From Arsenicicoccus bolidensis DSM 15745 (GTDB taxonomy: Bacteria > Actinomycetota > Actinomycetes > Actinomycetales > Dermatophilaceae), in NCBI RefSeq assembly GCF_000426385.1, contig NZ_AUFG01000035.1, forward strand, positions 1-38,835: a DNA stretch of 38,835 nt. Direction: 5' to 3'. Both the position numbers and the translations under genes were made by a program. Shown here one piece after another: positions 30,882 through 38,835 of the stretch. The notes under the pieces are model-generated. The model was not told the origin of the DNA. It made no database searches and worked only from the letters and a program-made list of their open reading frames with translations. Positions within the stretch are counted from its first letter, which is position 1; every line of letters starts with the position of its first letter.

Positions 30882-31913
30882 GTGGCTCCTGCGCGGACCC
30901 CCATCAGCTCCGCCAAGACCGAGCGGCTGCTCAACCTGGTCATCTGCCTGCTCTACACGCGACGGGCGCTGCCCAAGTCCAAGATCCGCGAGGCCGTCCC
31001 GCAGTACGGCGCGGCGCTGTCCGAGGACGCCTTCAACCGGATGTTCGAGCGCGACAAGGACGAGCTGCGCGAGCTCGGCATCCCGCTCGTGACCGAGGAC
31101 ATCGACCCCCTCTTCGACAACGAGGAGGGCTACCGCATCGACCGGCGCGAGTACGCCCTGCCCGAGGTCGCCTTCGAGCCCGACGAGATCGCGGTGCTCG
31201 GGCTCGCCAGCCGCACCTGGGCGCAGGCGTCGCTGGCCGGGCCCGCCGCCCGCGCGCTGCGCAAGCTCGAGGCGGCCGGCGTGGAGCGCGACGACTCCTC
31301 GGTGATCGGGCTCGAGCCGCGCGTCCGCACCGCCGAGCCCGCCTTCGCCCGCGCCAAGGACGCCGTCCTGCAGCGACGCCCGATCCGCTTCGACTACCGG
31401 CGCTCGGGGACCGGCGCGCTCACCACCCGCCACGTCCAGCCGTGGGGGATCGCGGCGTGGCACGGCCGGTGGTACCTCACGGGCTTCGACACCGACCGCG
31501 ACGCACCCCGCGTGTTCCGCCTCGGGCGGGTCGAGGGACCCATCGCCTGGGCCGGCAAGGCCGGGTCGTATGCCGTGCCCGCCGACCACGACCCGCTGGG
31601 GTCCATCCGGGCCCAGGCCTCCGAGCGCCCCGCGGTCACGGCGACGCTGCGCGTCCGCCAGGGCGCGGGGCACGCGCTGCGCCGCCGCGCCGGGCAGACC
31701 GGCCCGAGTAGTGGTGCCGGTGGTGCTGGTGGTGGCGAGGCCGGGACCGGCATGACTGGCGGGTGGGACGAGATCGAGCTGCCGTGCACCGACACGGAGC
31801 GGCTCGCCGACGAGCTCGCGGGCTATGCGGCGGACGTCGAGGCGCTGGCGCCCGCCGAGCTCCGCGAGGCCGTCATACGCAGACTGACCGGGGCGCTGGA
31901 GGCGAGCCGATGA
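30882..31913 (+). CDS. pafB: WYL-domain transcriptional activator subunit PafB
   Basis: A 343-residue regulator. An N-terminal winged helix-turn-helix spans about 8-75 (KTERLLNLVICLLYTRRALP) and the WYL domain lies near 165-235 (RPIRFDYRRSG, HVQPWGIAAWHGRWYLTGFD). A Gly-rich insertion at about 268-288 interrupts the C-terminal part. In mycobacteria PafB and PafC form a heterodimer that activates many DNA-repair genes independently of LexA, apparently sensing single-stranded DNA. GTG start preceded by GGGAGGGG. It overlaps pafC by ATGA. Despite the name it has no direct part in pupylation. Confidence 0.92.
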   Translation: MAPARTPISSAKTERLLNLVICLLYTRRALPKSKIREAVPQYGAALSEDAFNRMFERDKDELRELGIPLVTEDIDPLFDNEEGYRIDRREYALPEVAFEPDEIAVLGLASRTWAQASLAGPAARALRKLEAAGVERDDSSVIGLEPRVRTAEPAFARAKDAVLQRRPIRFDYRRSGTGALTTRHVQPWGIAAWHGRWYLTGFDTDRDAPRVFRLGRVEGPIAWAGKAGSYAVPADHDPLGSIRAQASERPAVTATLRVRQGAGHALRRRAGQTGPSSGAGGAGGGEAGTGMTGGWDEIELPCTDTERLADELAGYAADVEALAPAELREAVIRRLTGALEASR

Positions 31914-32935
31914 GCGCCAGGGATCCCCGCGGCAGCGTGGACATGAACGAGTCGGCGACGGCGCGGCTCAGCCGCCTGCTCACGATGGTGCCGTGGCTGC
32001 TGACCCACCAGGGCGTCGAGATCGACGTCGCCGCAGCGGAGTTCGGCGTGTCCGAGGCCCAGATCGAGGCCGACCTGGCCCTGCTGTTCCTCTGCGGCAC
32101 GCCCGGCGGCTACCACGACGACCTGATCGACGCGCAGTGGGAGGACGGGCAGGTCTACGTCTCCAACGCCGACACGATCGCCCGCCCGCTGCGGCTCGGG
32201 GTCGACGAGGCGCTGTCGCTGATGGTGGGGCTGCGCGCCCTGGCGGCGGTGCCGGGGCTGGGGGAGCGCGACGCCGTCGACCGCGCCCTGGCCAAGCTCG
32301 AGGCCGCCACCAGCGAGGTGTCCGGCGTCGCCGCGCAGGCCGCCCAGATCAGCGTCGACATGCGCGTCGAGGCCGAGGGCGGCGGCGCGGAGGGCGAGCG
32401 TCTCGAGGGGCGGCTGTCGGCGCTGCGGCAGGCGCTCGCCGGGCGTCGCCGCGTCCACCTCAACTATGTCGTGCCGAGCCGCGACGAGACCACCGAGCGC
32501 GACGTCGACCCCATGCGCCTGGTCAACGTCGACGGGCCGTGGTACCTCGAGGCCTGGTGCCACCGGGCGCAGGACGTCCGGCTCTTCCGCCTCGACCGGA
32601 TCGCCGAGCTGGAGGTCCTCGACGTCGACGGCACCCCGCCGGCCGACGCGCGCCCGCGCGACCTCGACAACGGGATCTTCCGCCCCGACGAGCTGTCGTT
32701 GCGCGTCGTCCTCGACCTCGACCAGCAGGCGCGGTGGGTGCGCGACTACTACCCGTGCGAGTCGGCGCAGGAGCGTGACGGCGGTGGGCTGCGCGTGACG
32801 ATCGCGACGAGCGACACCGCCTGGCTGCGGCGGCTCCTGCTGCGGCTCGGCGGCGCAGCACGCGTCGTCTCGCCGGACGAGCTGCGGGCCGAGGTGCGGG
32901 AGGGCGCCGAGGCGGCGCTCGCGCTCTATCGCTGA
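31910..32935 (+). CDS. pafC: WYL-domain transcriptional activator subunit PafC
   Basis: A 341-residue partner of PafB with the same layout: helix-turn-helix (ARLSRLLTMVPWLLTHQGVE, residues about 17-60) and WYL domain near 190-250 (RRRVHLNYVVPSRDETTERD, GPWYLEAWCHRAQDVRLFRLDR), followed by the C-terminal extension. The ATG at 31910 overlaps the pafB stop, so the two subunits are made together. It is followed by 158 bp and then tatA. Confidence 0.92.
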   Translation: MSARDPRGSVDMNESATARLSRLLTMVPWLLTHQGVEIDVAAAEFGVSEAQIEADLALLFLCGTPGGYHDDLIDAQWEDGQVYVSNADTIARPLRLGVDEALSLMVGLRALAAVPGLGERDAVDRALAKLEAATSEVSGVAAQAAQISVDMRVEAEGGGAEGERLEGRLSALRQALAGRRRVHLNYVVPSRDETTERDVDPMRLVNVDGPWYLEAWCHRAQDVRLFRLDRIAELEVLDVDGTPPADARPRDLDNGIFRPDELSLRVVLDLDQQARWVRDYYPCESAQERDGGGLRVTIATSDTAWLRRLLLRLGGAARVVSPDELRAEVREGAEAALALYR

Positions 32936-33093
32936 ACCGTGCCCTGCCGGTGAGCGGTCGCCATCCCGGTGACGCCCTGCCGTTGCCGCATGTTCACCGG
33001 CGTTGGTCGTCCTCGGGGTTGACACCCGTAGGATGACGGACCAGGACCTCTCGTCCCTCGTAGGCAGACCCACTGGAAGGCTGGTCGACCCCG
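32936..33093 (+). promoter_or_regulatory. tatA upstream region
   Basis: A -10-like TAGGAT at 33029-33034 and a ribosome site GGAAGG at about 33075-33080 precede tatA. A TTGACA just four bases before the -10 is too close to be its -35 box. Confidence 0.35.
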
Positions 33094-33549
33094 ATGATCC
33101 GCAACGCGTTCGAGCCCTGGCACCTGATCATCCTCGTGCTGGTGATCGTCACCGTCTTCGGGTGGAAGCGGCTGCCGGACGCCGCCCGCAGCCTGGGCCG
33201 GTCGATGCGCATCTTCAAGTCCGAGGTGTCCGAGATGAAGAACGACGGCGAGCGCGACAGGTCGAGCACCACGGTCGACGACGAGCTGGCCGAGCCGCAT
33301 CGCACCACCACGACGACGAGCACCACCACCCGGCCCACGTCCGGAGGGGTCGACGCGACCCAGGCGACGCAGGAGACCCGGACCACGCGCGTCACGCAGA
33401 CCTCCCAGCCGGCTCAGCCCGTGCCCCCGGCCCAGCCGGTGCACGGCGCCGCGTCCGGCGCCTCGTCCGCCACGTCCGGCGACGAGTTCGTGGTCATCGA
33501 CGGCGTGCGCTACCGCCGCGAGCCCGGCGACACCGCACCCCGCGCCTGA
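33094..33549 (+). CDS. tatA: Twin-arginine translocase subunit TatA
   Basis: A 151-residue TatA. One transmembrane helix at about 10-23 ([15 protein letters not shown]), the conserved hinge and amphipathic helix ([21 protein letters not shown]), then a long Thr/Pro/Gln-rich tail that is unusual in length and ends in a small motif ([12 protein letters not shown]). TatA oligomers form the pore for folded proteins. The tail is predicted disordered. tatC follows after 20 bp. Confidence 0.92.
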   Translation: MIRNAFEPWHLIILVLVIVTVFGWKRLPDAARSLGRSMRIFKSEVSEMKNDGERDRSSTTVDDELAEPHRTTTTTSTTTRPTSGGVDATQATQETRTTRVTQTSQPAQPVPPAQPVHGAASGASSATSGDEFVVIDGVRYRREPGDTAPRA

Positions 33550-33569
33550 GCCGGGCGGTCGCCCAGCGC

Positions 33570-34400
33570 ATGGCCCGCGAGCAGTCGACGCGTCCCGGCA
33601 TCCGCCGCCGGGGACGCAACCCCGAGGGGCGGATGTCCCTCGGTGACCACCTGCGCGAGTTCCGCAACCGCATCCTCATCGCCGCCCTGGCGGTCGTGCT
33701 GGCCTCGATCATCGGCTGGATCTACTACGACCCCCTGGTGTTCCGCCTGCAGGAGCCCCTGCGGATCAGCGCCGCCGCACGGCGCGCCAACGTCATCCTG
33801 TCCTTCCCCGACATCACCGGCGCCTTCTCGCTCAAGCTCAAGGTCGCGGTGTTCGTCGGCACGATCGTCGCCAGCCCGGTGTGGTTGTGGCAGATCTGGG
33901 CGTTCATCGTCCCGGGGCTGCACAAGCGCGAGAAGCGCACGGCCCTGGCCTTCATCACCGCCGCCGTCCCGCTCTTCCTGCTCGGCTGCTGGGGCGCGCT
34001 CTACGCCCTGCCCAAGGCGATCGAGGTGCTGCTCGACTTCACCCCGATCGGCGCGTCCAACATCCTGCAGGCGGACTACTACCTCACCTGGGTCACGCGG
34101 TTCATCCTGAGCTTCGGCCTGGCCTTTCTGCTGCCGGTGCTCCTGGTCGCGCTCAACGTCATCCACGTCCTGCCCGCGCACATCATGCTCAAGGGTTGGC
34201 GGATCGCGGTCGTCCTCATCTTCACCTTCGCCGCCATGATGACGCCGACCCCGGACCCGTGGACGATGTTCGCGCTGGCCCTGCCCCTGTGCGGTCTCTA
34301 CTTCGCGGCCTACGGGGTGGCGAGGATCATCGACGGCCGGCGCGCCCGGCGCGAGCCCGACTACAGCGACCTCGCCGACGACGAGGCCAGCCGGCTGTGA
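33570..34400 (+). CDS. tatC: Twin-arginine translocase subunit TatC
   Basis: A 276-residue membrane receptor of the Tat pathway with six transmembrane segments. SLGDHLREFRNRI near residue 23 is the signature signal-binding loop, and FTFAAMMTPTPDPWTMFALALPL is the conserved segment before the last helix. It recognises twin-arginine signal peptides together with TatA. The ATG at 33570 gives a 21-residue Arg-rich leader; an ATG at 33633 (MSLGDHLREF) is an alternative. The order pafB-pafC-tatA-tatC-helY is the same as in M. tuberculosis (Rv2096c to Rv2092c). Confidence 0.94.
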   Translation: MAREQSTRPGIRRRGRNPEGRMSLGDHLREFRNRILIAALAVVLASIIGWIYYDPLVFRLQEPLRISAAARRANVILSFPDITGAFSLKLKVAVFVGTIVASPVWLWQIWAFIVPGLHKREKRTALAFITAAVPLFLLGCWGALYALPKAIEVLLDFTPIGASNILQADYYLTWVTRFILSFGLAFLLPVLLVALNVIHVLPAHIMLKGWRIAVVLIFTFAAMMTPTPDPWTMFALALPLCGLYFAAYGVARIIDGRRARREPDYSDLADDEASRL

Positions 34401-34441
34401 CGCCGGGCGCCGTCATACGAGGGCCTGTCGGTCCTGTCGCG

Positions 34442-34454
34442 TAGCCTGCTGGAC
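34442..34454 (+). promoter_or_regulatory. -10 box (TAGCCT) for helY
   Basis: TAGCCT at 34442-34447 lies seven bases before the helY ATG with no ribosome site, another leaderless-type start. A minus-strand GTATGNCG copy is at 34411-34418. Confidence 0.45.
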
Positions 34455-37334
34455 ATGGCGCAGCACCCACATCTGGACACCTTCACCGCGAGCTTCCCGT
34501 TCGAGCTCGACGCGTTCCAGCTCGAGGCGTGCGCGGCGGTCGAGGACGGGCATGGGGTCCTGGTGGCCGCCCCCACTGGGGCCGGCAAGACGATCGTGGG
34601 GGAGTTCGGCGTCCACCTGGCGCTGGCCACGGGGCGCAAGGCGTTCTACACCACGCCCATCAAGGCGCTGTCCAACCAGAAGTACCACGACCTCGTCGCC
34701 CGGCACGGCGCCGACCAGGTCGGGCTGCTCACCGGGGACTCGTCCGTCAACGGCGAGGCCCCCGTGGTCGTCATGACCACCGAGGTCCTGCGCAACATGC
34801 TGTATGCCGGGAGCTCGTCGCTGCACGGCCTCGGCGTCGTCGTCATGGACGAGGTCCACTACCTCGCCGACCGGTTCCGCGGCGCCGTGTGGGAGGAGGT
34901 CATCATCCACCTGCCCCAGGCGGTGCAGGTGGTCTCGCTGTCGGCGACCGTCTCCAACGCCGAGGAGTTCGGCGCCTGGCTGGGGACCGTGCGCGGGGAC
35001 ACCGCGGTCGTCGTGTCCGAGCACCGGCCGGTGCCGCTGTGGCAGCACATGATGGTCGGGCGCGAGCTGTTCGACCTGTTCGTCGACGACGGCGGCGCCA
35101 TCCTCGGCAAGGACCGCGACTCCCACAACCGGATCACGGACGAGATCGTCAAGGTCAACCCCGACCTGGTGCAGCGGCTTCAGTCGCTGGAGCGGTCGTC
35201 CTACGCCGCCGGGCGCGGCATGCGCAGCACGAGCCGGGCCAACGACCCGTGGGGCTCGCGCGGGCGCGGTCGCGGTCGGGGTGGGCCCGACTCGGAGCGC
35301 CCTCGCGGCGGTGGGCCGGGCGGTCAGTACTCAGGTGCGGGCGGGGGTTCCGGTGGCGGCGGGGCGCGGGGCAGCCGACCGGGCGGCGCGGCCTCGCGGG
35401 CCGAGGTCATCGCGCGGCTCGACCGCGGCGGGCTGCTGCCGGCCATCACCTTCATCTTCAGCCGGGCGGGCTGCGAGGGCGCGGTCGCCCAGCTGCTCGC
35501 CCAGGACGTCCGGCTCGTGCCGCCCGAGGAGGGGCGCCGCATCCGGCGCACGGTCGAGGAGCGGATCGCCGGGGTGGCCGACGAGGACCTCGGCATCCTC
35601 GGCTACCACGACTTCGTCGAGGCCCTGAGCCGGGGCTACGCCGCGCACCACGCGGGGATGCTGCCGACCTTCCGCGAGATCGTGGAGGAGCTGTTCACCG
35701 CCGGGCGGATCCGCGCGGTGTTCGCCACCGAGACGCTCGCGCTCGGCATCAACATGCCCGCCCGCACCGTCGTGCTGGAGAAGCTCGTCAAGTTCAACGG
35801 CGACGCGCACGTCGAGCTCTCCCCGGCGGAGTACACCCAGCTCACGGGCCGCGCCGGGCGCCGCGGGATCGACATCGAGGGGCACGCCGTCGTCGTGTGG
35901 TCCCGCGGCATCGACCCGCTGGCCGTGGGCGGCCTCGCCTCCACGCGCACCTACCCGCTCAACTCGTCCTTCCGACCGACCTACAACATGGCCGTCAACC
36001 TGGTCGAGCGGGTCGGCCGCAGCGAGGCCCGCGACATCCTCGAGACCTCGTTCGCGCAGTTCCAGGCCGACCGGGCCGTGGTCGGTCTCGCGACCCAGGT
36101 GCGGCGCAACGAGGAGGCCCTCGAGGGCTACCACGAGGCGATGACCTGCCACCTCGGCGACTTCGAGGAGTACTCCGCGCTGCGCGAGCAGATCCGCCAG
36201 CTCGAGAAGTCCATGGCCCGCGAGCGGTCCTCGTCGCGGCGCGCCGAGATCGAGCAGTCGCTCGAGGACCTGCAGCCCGGGGACGTCATCTCGCTGCGCG
36301 AAGGCCGCCACACCGGCATGGCGATCGTCGTCAACGCCAACACCGCGGGGCGCAACAACCCGCCGACCCCGCTCGTGATCAACGCCGACGGCCGGGCGCG
36401 ACGCCTGACGGTCCACGACGTCGACGCGCCCGTGCGCCCGGTCACGACCCTGCAGCTGCCGCGCAACTTCAACGCCCGCAACACCAAGATGCGCAAGGAC
36501 CTCGCCTCGACGGTCCGGGCCAAGGTGCCCTACGAGCCACCGCCGCGCGGCAAGGGCCGGCGCCCGGGGTCCGACGGCGAGGGGGGATCGTCCGCGGGGG
36601 AGCAGGCGGTCGCCTCGCTGCGCCAGCGGATGAAGTCCCACCCCTGCCACCAGTGCCCCGAGCGCGAGGACCACGCCCGCTGGGCCGAGCGCTACCACCG
36701 GCTCGCCCGCGAGACGCACGGGCTGCGCCGCAAGGTCTCCGGCCGCACCAACTCCGTGGCCCGGCAGTTCGACCAGATCTGCGACCTGCTGTCCGAGCTC
36801 GGCTACCTCGACCCGGCGGGGGAGTCGGTCACGCCGAGCGGGCAGATGCTGCGACGCCTCTACTCCGAGAAGGACCTCCTGGCCGCCGAGTGCCTCGCGC
36901 ACGGCGTGTGGCAGCGGCTCGACGGTCCCTCGCTGGCGGCCACCGTGTCGGCCCTCGTCTACGAGCCCCGCCGGGACGAGACCGACCCCAAGCCGCGCAC
37001 CCCCAACGCCGACGTGGCCGAGGCCTACCAGCAGATGGTGCGGCTGTGGTCGACGATCGCCGACCGCGAGGCCGCCGGCCACCTGCCCGAGACCGGCCAG
37101 CCGGACGGGGGCATGCTCTGGTCCGTCCACCGCTGGGCCTCCGGCCAGGCGCTCGAGGTGTGCCTGCGCGACTCCGACATGGCGGCGGGCGACTTCGTGC
37201 GGCGGTGCAAGCAGGTCGTGGACCTGCTCGGCCAGATCGCGACCTGCGCCCCGCAGCCCGCCCTCGCCGCCACGGCCCGCGCCGCGATCGACCAGGTGAT
37301 GCGCGGCGTGGTCGCCGCCGACCGCCTCGACTGA
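34455..37334 (+). CDS. helY: SKI2-like superfamily 2 helicase HelY
   Basis: A 959-residue helicase related to Ski2/Mtr4 and to mycobacterial HelY. Walker A APTGAGKT is at 39-46, DEVH at 132-135, SAT near 163, and the second RecA domain carries EYTQLTGRAGRRGIDIEG. The C-terminal half includes the DSHCT-like region with a Cys pair (HPCHQCPERED). Between the two RecA domains, residues about 253-314 form a Gly/Arg/Ser-rich stretch resembling an RGG box, presumably flexible and RNA-binding. Its role is probably in RNA processing or decay. It is the last gene of the conserved cluster. Confidence 0.93.
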   Translation: MAQHPHLDTFTASFPFELDAFQLEACAAVEDGHGVLVAAPTGAGKTIVGEFGVHLALATGRKAFYTTPIKALSNQKYHDLVARHGADQVGLLTGDSSVNGEAPVVVMTTEVLRNMLYAGSSSLHGLGVVVMDEVHYLADRFRGAVWEEVIIHLPQAVQVVSLSATVSNAEEFGAWLGTVRGDTAVVVSEHRPVPLWQHMMVGRELFDLFVDDGGAILGKDRDSHNRITDEIVKVNPDLVQRLQSLERSSYAAGRGMRSTSRANDPWGSRGRGRGRGGPDSERPRGGGPGGQYSGAGGGSGGGGARGSRPGGAASRAEVIARLDRGGLLPAITFIFSRAGCEGAVAQLLAQDVRLVPPEEGRRIRRTVEERIAGVADEDLGILGYHDFVEALSRGYAAHHAGMLPTFREIVEELFTAGRIRAVFATETLALGINMPARTVVLEKLVKFNGDAHVELSPAEYTQLTGRAGRRGIDIEGHAVVVWSRGIDPLAVGGLASTRTYPLNSSFRPTYNMAVNLVERVGRSEARDILETSFAQFQADRAVVGLATQVRRNEEALEGYHEAMTCHLGDFEEYSALREQIRQLEKSMARERSSSRRAEIEQSLEDLQPGDVISLREGRHTGMAIVVNANTAGRNNPPTPLVINADGRARRLTVHDVDAPVRPVTTLQLPRNFNARNTKMRKDLASTVRAKVPYEPPPRGKGRRPGSDGEGGSSAGEQAVASLRQRMKSHPCHQCPEREDHARWAERYHRLARETHGLRRKVSGRTNSVARQFDQICDLLSELGYLDPAGESVTPSGQMLRRLYSEKDLLAAECLAHGVWQRLDGPSLAATVSALVYEPRRDETDPKPRTPNADVAEAYQQMVRLWSTIADREAAGHLPETGQPDGGMLWSVHRWASGQALEVCLRDSDMAAGDFVRRCKQVVDLLGQIATCAPQPALAATARAAIDQVMRGVVAADRLD

Positions 37335-37357
37335 CCCGCCGCGGGCAGAGGCATCGA

Positions 37358-37395
37358 CCGGCCTTCGTTCAGCGGGCTGATGGGACGGAGGCCGG
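37358..37395 (+). terminator. Probable helY terminator hairpin
   Basis: Arms 37358-37369 and 37384-37395 pair over 12 positions (CCGGCCT with AGGCCGG, then five more with two G-T pairs) around a 14-base loop, 23 bp after the helY stop. There is no T-run. Confidence 0.5.
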
Positions 37396-37413
37396 CTGAT
37401 CCGCCTGCCCGAC

Positions 37414-37482
37414 CCGTATGACGCGAGCCCGGTCCGTATGACGCGAGCCCCGCCGGATGGCGCGAGCCCGACCGGATGGTCC
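37414..37482. repeat. Tandem 19-20 bp repeat carrying GTATGACG
   Basis: Four imperfect units start at 37414, 37434, 37453 and 37472. The first two read CCGTATGACGCGAGCCC and contain the iterated 8-mer; in the third and fourth the core has changed to GGATGGCG and GGATGGTC. It lies between the helY terminator and the next promoter. Confidence 0.7.
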
Positions 37483-37528
37483 GGCACCTCGGGCGGCGTG
37501 GCACGGGGCCCGACCCGACCGACCTGCC

Positions 37529-37540
37529 TAGGCTGAGCGA
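37529..37540 (+). promoter_or_regulatory. -10 box (TAGGCT) for leaderless DUF3152 gene
   Basis: TAGGCT at 37529-37534, six bases, then GTG at 37541, with no ribosome site: identical in sequence and spacing to the M50 protease gene start at 4522. Confidence 0.5.
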
Positions 37541-38419
37541 GTGACAGCCCCGCAGTCGCCCACACCCCGCAGGCCGGCGCTCCGCCTCACCCCGCGTGGC
37601 CGGGTCGTCCTCGTGGTCCTCGGCCTCGTGGTCGTGCTCGCGCTGAGCCTGCTCGTCCGCAGCTGCACCGCGAAGCCTGCTGGCACAACGACATCCACCG
37701 CAGCCGCCACCGCAGCGGCGGCCGGGACCGCAGCACCCTCCGCGGCGGCCGGCTCGTCCTCGTCGCCTGGGGATAGCCCGTCCTCATCACGTAGGGCCAG
37801 CACGTCGACGCCGACGACCACCTCGACCAGCAGCGCCGCCACGACCGGGCCGACGAAGGCCGCGGGCGGCGGCATACGACGCTCGGGAGTCAAGGGCGAC
37901 GGCACCTGGACGGCGGCACCGACCGCGGTCAAGCCCGCACGTCAGACACCCAGCGTCCACCGGTATGCCGTCAAGGTCGAGGGCGGCACCGGCATCGACG
38001 CGGGCGCCGCGGCGCGCGAGATCGCCGGTGTGCTCAACGACCCGCGCGGGTGGATCGGCTACCGGGGCGCGTCCTTCGAGCTGGTGCCGGACGCGACGCA
38101 GGCGGAGTTCACGATCTATGTGGCCTCACCGCCGACGACCGACCGCATGTGCCTGCCGCTGCAGACCCTGGGGCGGTGGAGCTGCCGGCACGGCGACGAC
38201 GTGATCCTCAACTCCGACCGCTGGACCCTGCAGACGCCGACCTTCACCGACGTCGCGACCTACCGCGCGTACATGGTCAACCACGAGGTGGGGCACTTCC
38301 TCGGTCACGGGCACCGGCAGTGCGGCGGCAAGGGCGAGGTCGCGCCCGTCATGATGCAGCAGAGCAAGGGTCTGGCCGGCTGCCAGCCCAACGCCTGGCC
38401 CACCGCCGGCGAACGCTAG
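37541..38419 (+). CDS. DUF3152 protein, metzincin-like zinc protease domain
   Basis: A 292-residue membrane-anchored protein. An N-terminal transmembrane segment at about 19-40 (GRVVLVVLGLVVVLALSLLV) is followed by a low-complexity Ser/Thr/Ala linker to about 110, then the DUF3152 domain. HEVGHFLGHGH at 248-258 matches the HExxHxxGxxH zinc motif of metzincins, and PVMMQQSKGL after it resembles the Met-turn, so it is probably an active extracytoplasmic protease although the family has no assigned role. Four cysteines may form disulfides. GTG start, leaderless. Confidence 0.85.
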   Translation: MTAPQSPTPRRPALRLTPRGRVVLVVLGLVVVLALSLLVRSCTAKPAGTTTSTAAATAAAAGTAAPSAAAGSSSSPGDSPSSSRRASTSTPTTTSTSSAATTGPTKAAGGGIRRSGVKGDGTWTAAPTAVKPARQTPSVHRYAVKVEGGTGIDAGAAAREIAGVLNDPRGWIGYRGASFELVPDATQAEFTIYVASPPTTDRMCLPLQTLGRWSCRHGDDVILNSDRWTLQTPTFTDVATYRAYMVNHEVGHFLGHGHRQCGGKGEVAPVMMQQSKGLAGCQPNAWPTAGER

Positions 38420-38460
38420 CTCCCGCAGACCGCGCTGGTGGGACCGGCGGGATCCGGGAC

Positions 38461-38835
38461 TCGTGAGTGGGCGCGTATGGCGCCCTCCCGGCAGTCCGAG
38501 CAACCAGTTCCGCCCTCTCACCGGAATCGCCCACTCGCGTGCGTGGCGCCCACCAGCACCGGTGGCGCCCTCCGACGCCGGTGGCGCCCACCAGCACCGG
38601 TGGCCTGCTGCAGCGCGCCACCAGGCAGCGCCGTCACCACCCAGACCGGAACCCGCCACCGGGACCAGATCCCACCAACGGCCCGTGGTCGGCAGCTCGT
38701 GAGAGGGCAGCTATGGCGCCCTCCCGGCAGTCCGAGCAACCAGTTCCGCCCTCCCACCGGAATCGCCCACTCGCGTGCGTGGCGCCCACCAGCACCGGTG
38801 GCGCCCACCAGCACCGGTGGCCTGCTGCAGCGCGC
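38461..38835. repeat. Long direct repeat with internal inverted and 19-bp repeats
   Basis: A block at 38461-38618 is repeated at 38698-38835, where the window ends. The copies are nearly identical (a few substitutions at their left ends), but the second lacks one internal unit of about 19 bp (GGTGGCGCC-containing). Each copy has an inverted pair GAGTGGGCG...CGCCCACTC (degenerate in copy two) and short palindromic GGTGGCGCCCACC-like units with CACCAGCACCGGTGG. The 80 bases between copies hold nothing I can identify. From 38420 to the end there is no credible gene; apparent frames follow the repeats. It is probably a REP-like intergenic element family. Confidence 0.75.

Noticed and set aside
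34420-34454. PafBC-dependent promoter upstream of helY
   Set aside because: TGTC-G is present upstream of the TAGCCT box, but its spacing (11 rather than 8 bases before TA) does not match the motif known from mycobacteria.

Overview
The window is GC-rich (roughly 70% or more) actinobacterial chromosome. Gene content and order point to an actinobacterium of the order Micrococcales, and an Intrasporangiaceae-like host is my best guess, inferred from protein style only. The backbone is the conserved pupylation neighbourhood: a RecB-family nuclease, a site-2 protease, the tRNA m1A58 methyltransferase TrmI, the AAA ATPase ARC/Mpa, Dop, Pup, PafA, two FKBP isomerases, PafB-PafC, TatA-TatC and the helicase HelY.

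Layout. 1-430: a 52-bp tandem hairpin repeat. 430-3576: a stand-alone condensation-domain protein, an alpha/beta hydrolase and a membrane protein. 3592-8630: RecB-like nuclease, M50 protease, TrmI and ARC. 8735-14270: accessory genes (VapBC-type toxin-antitoxin, small membrane proteins, M20 dipeptidase, an MFS pump with its TetR regulator and a probable operator). 14280-16053: dop and pup. 16079-20411: an eroded segment with an asparaginase gene, a DUF917 gene and a PucR regulator gene that have both lost their 5' halves at one junction, and a diadenylate-cyclase-domain gene broken by a frameshift and a stop. 20510-23952: two tiny paralogous membrane proteins, pafA and two FKBP genes. 24049-30838: a very large single-chain biotin-dependent acyl-CoA carboxylase and a DUF3866 protein. 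30882-37334: pafB, pafC, tatA, tatC, helY. 37541-38419: a DUF3152 zinc-protease-like protein. 38461 to the end: long direct repeats.

The Pup tagging and untagging enzymes are all present and look intact (ARC, Dop, Pup ending in GGQ, PafA). The 20S proteasome genes prcB and prcA, which usually follow pup, are absent from this window, and ARC lacks the C-terminal GQYL-type tail used to dock on the 20S core. This fits a proteasome-less pupylation system of the kind known from Corynebacterium, with the normal prcBA position now occupied by the eroded segment.

The most unusual signal is not a gene. Every GTATG pentamer I could find on either strand (36 of 36 by eye) is followed by NCG. The result is a dispersed asymmetric 8-mer, GTATGNCG, about once per 1.1 kb, equally on both strands, over-represented between genes, forcing rare codons inside genes, and once paired into a perfect hairpin. 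This resembles the behaviour of DNA uptake sequences or other highly iterated motifs and I know of no description of it. A second recurrent signal is a -10-like TANNNT box 6-7 nt before the start codon of eight genes, which implies leaderless transcripts.
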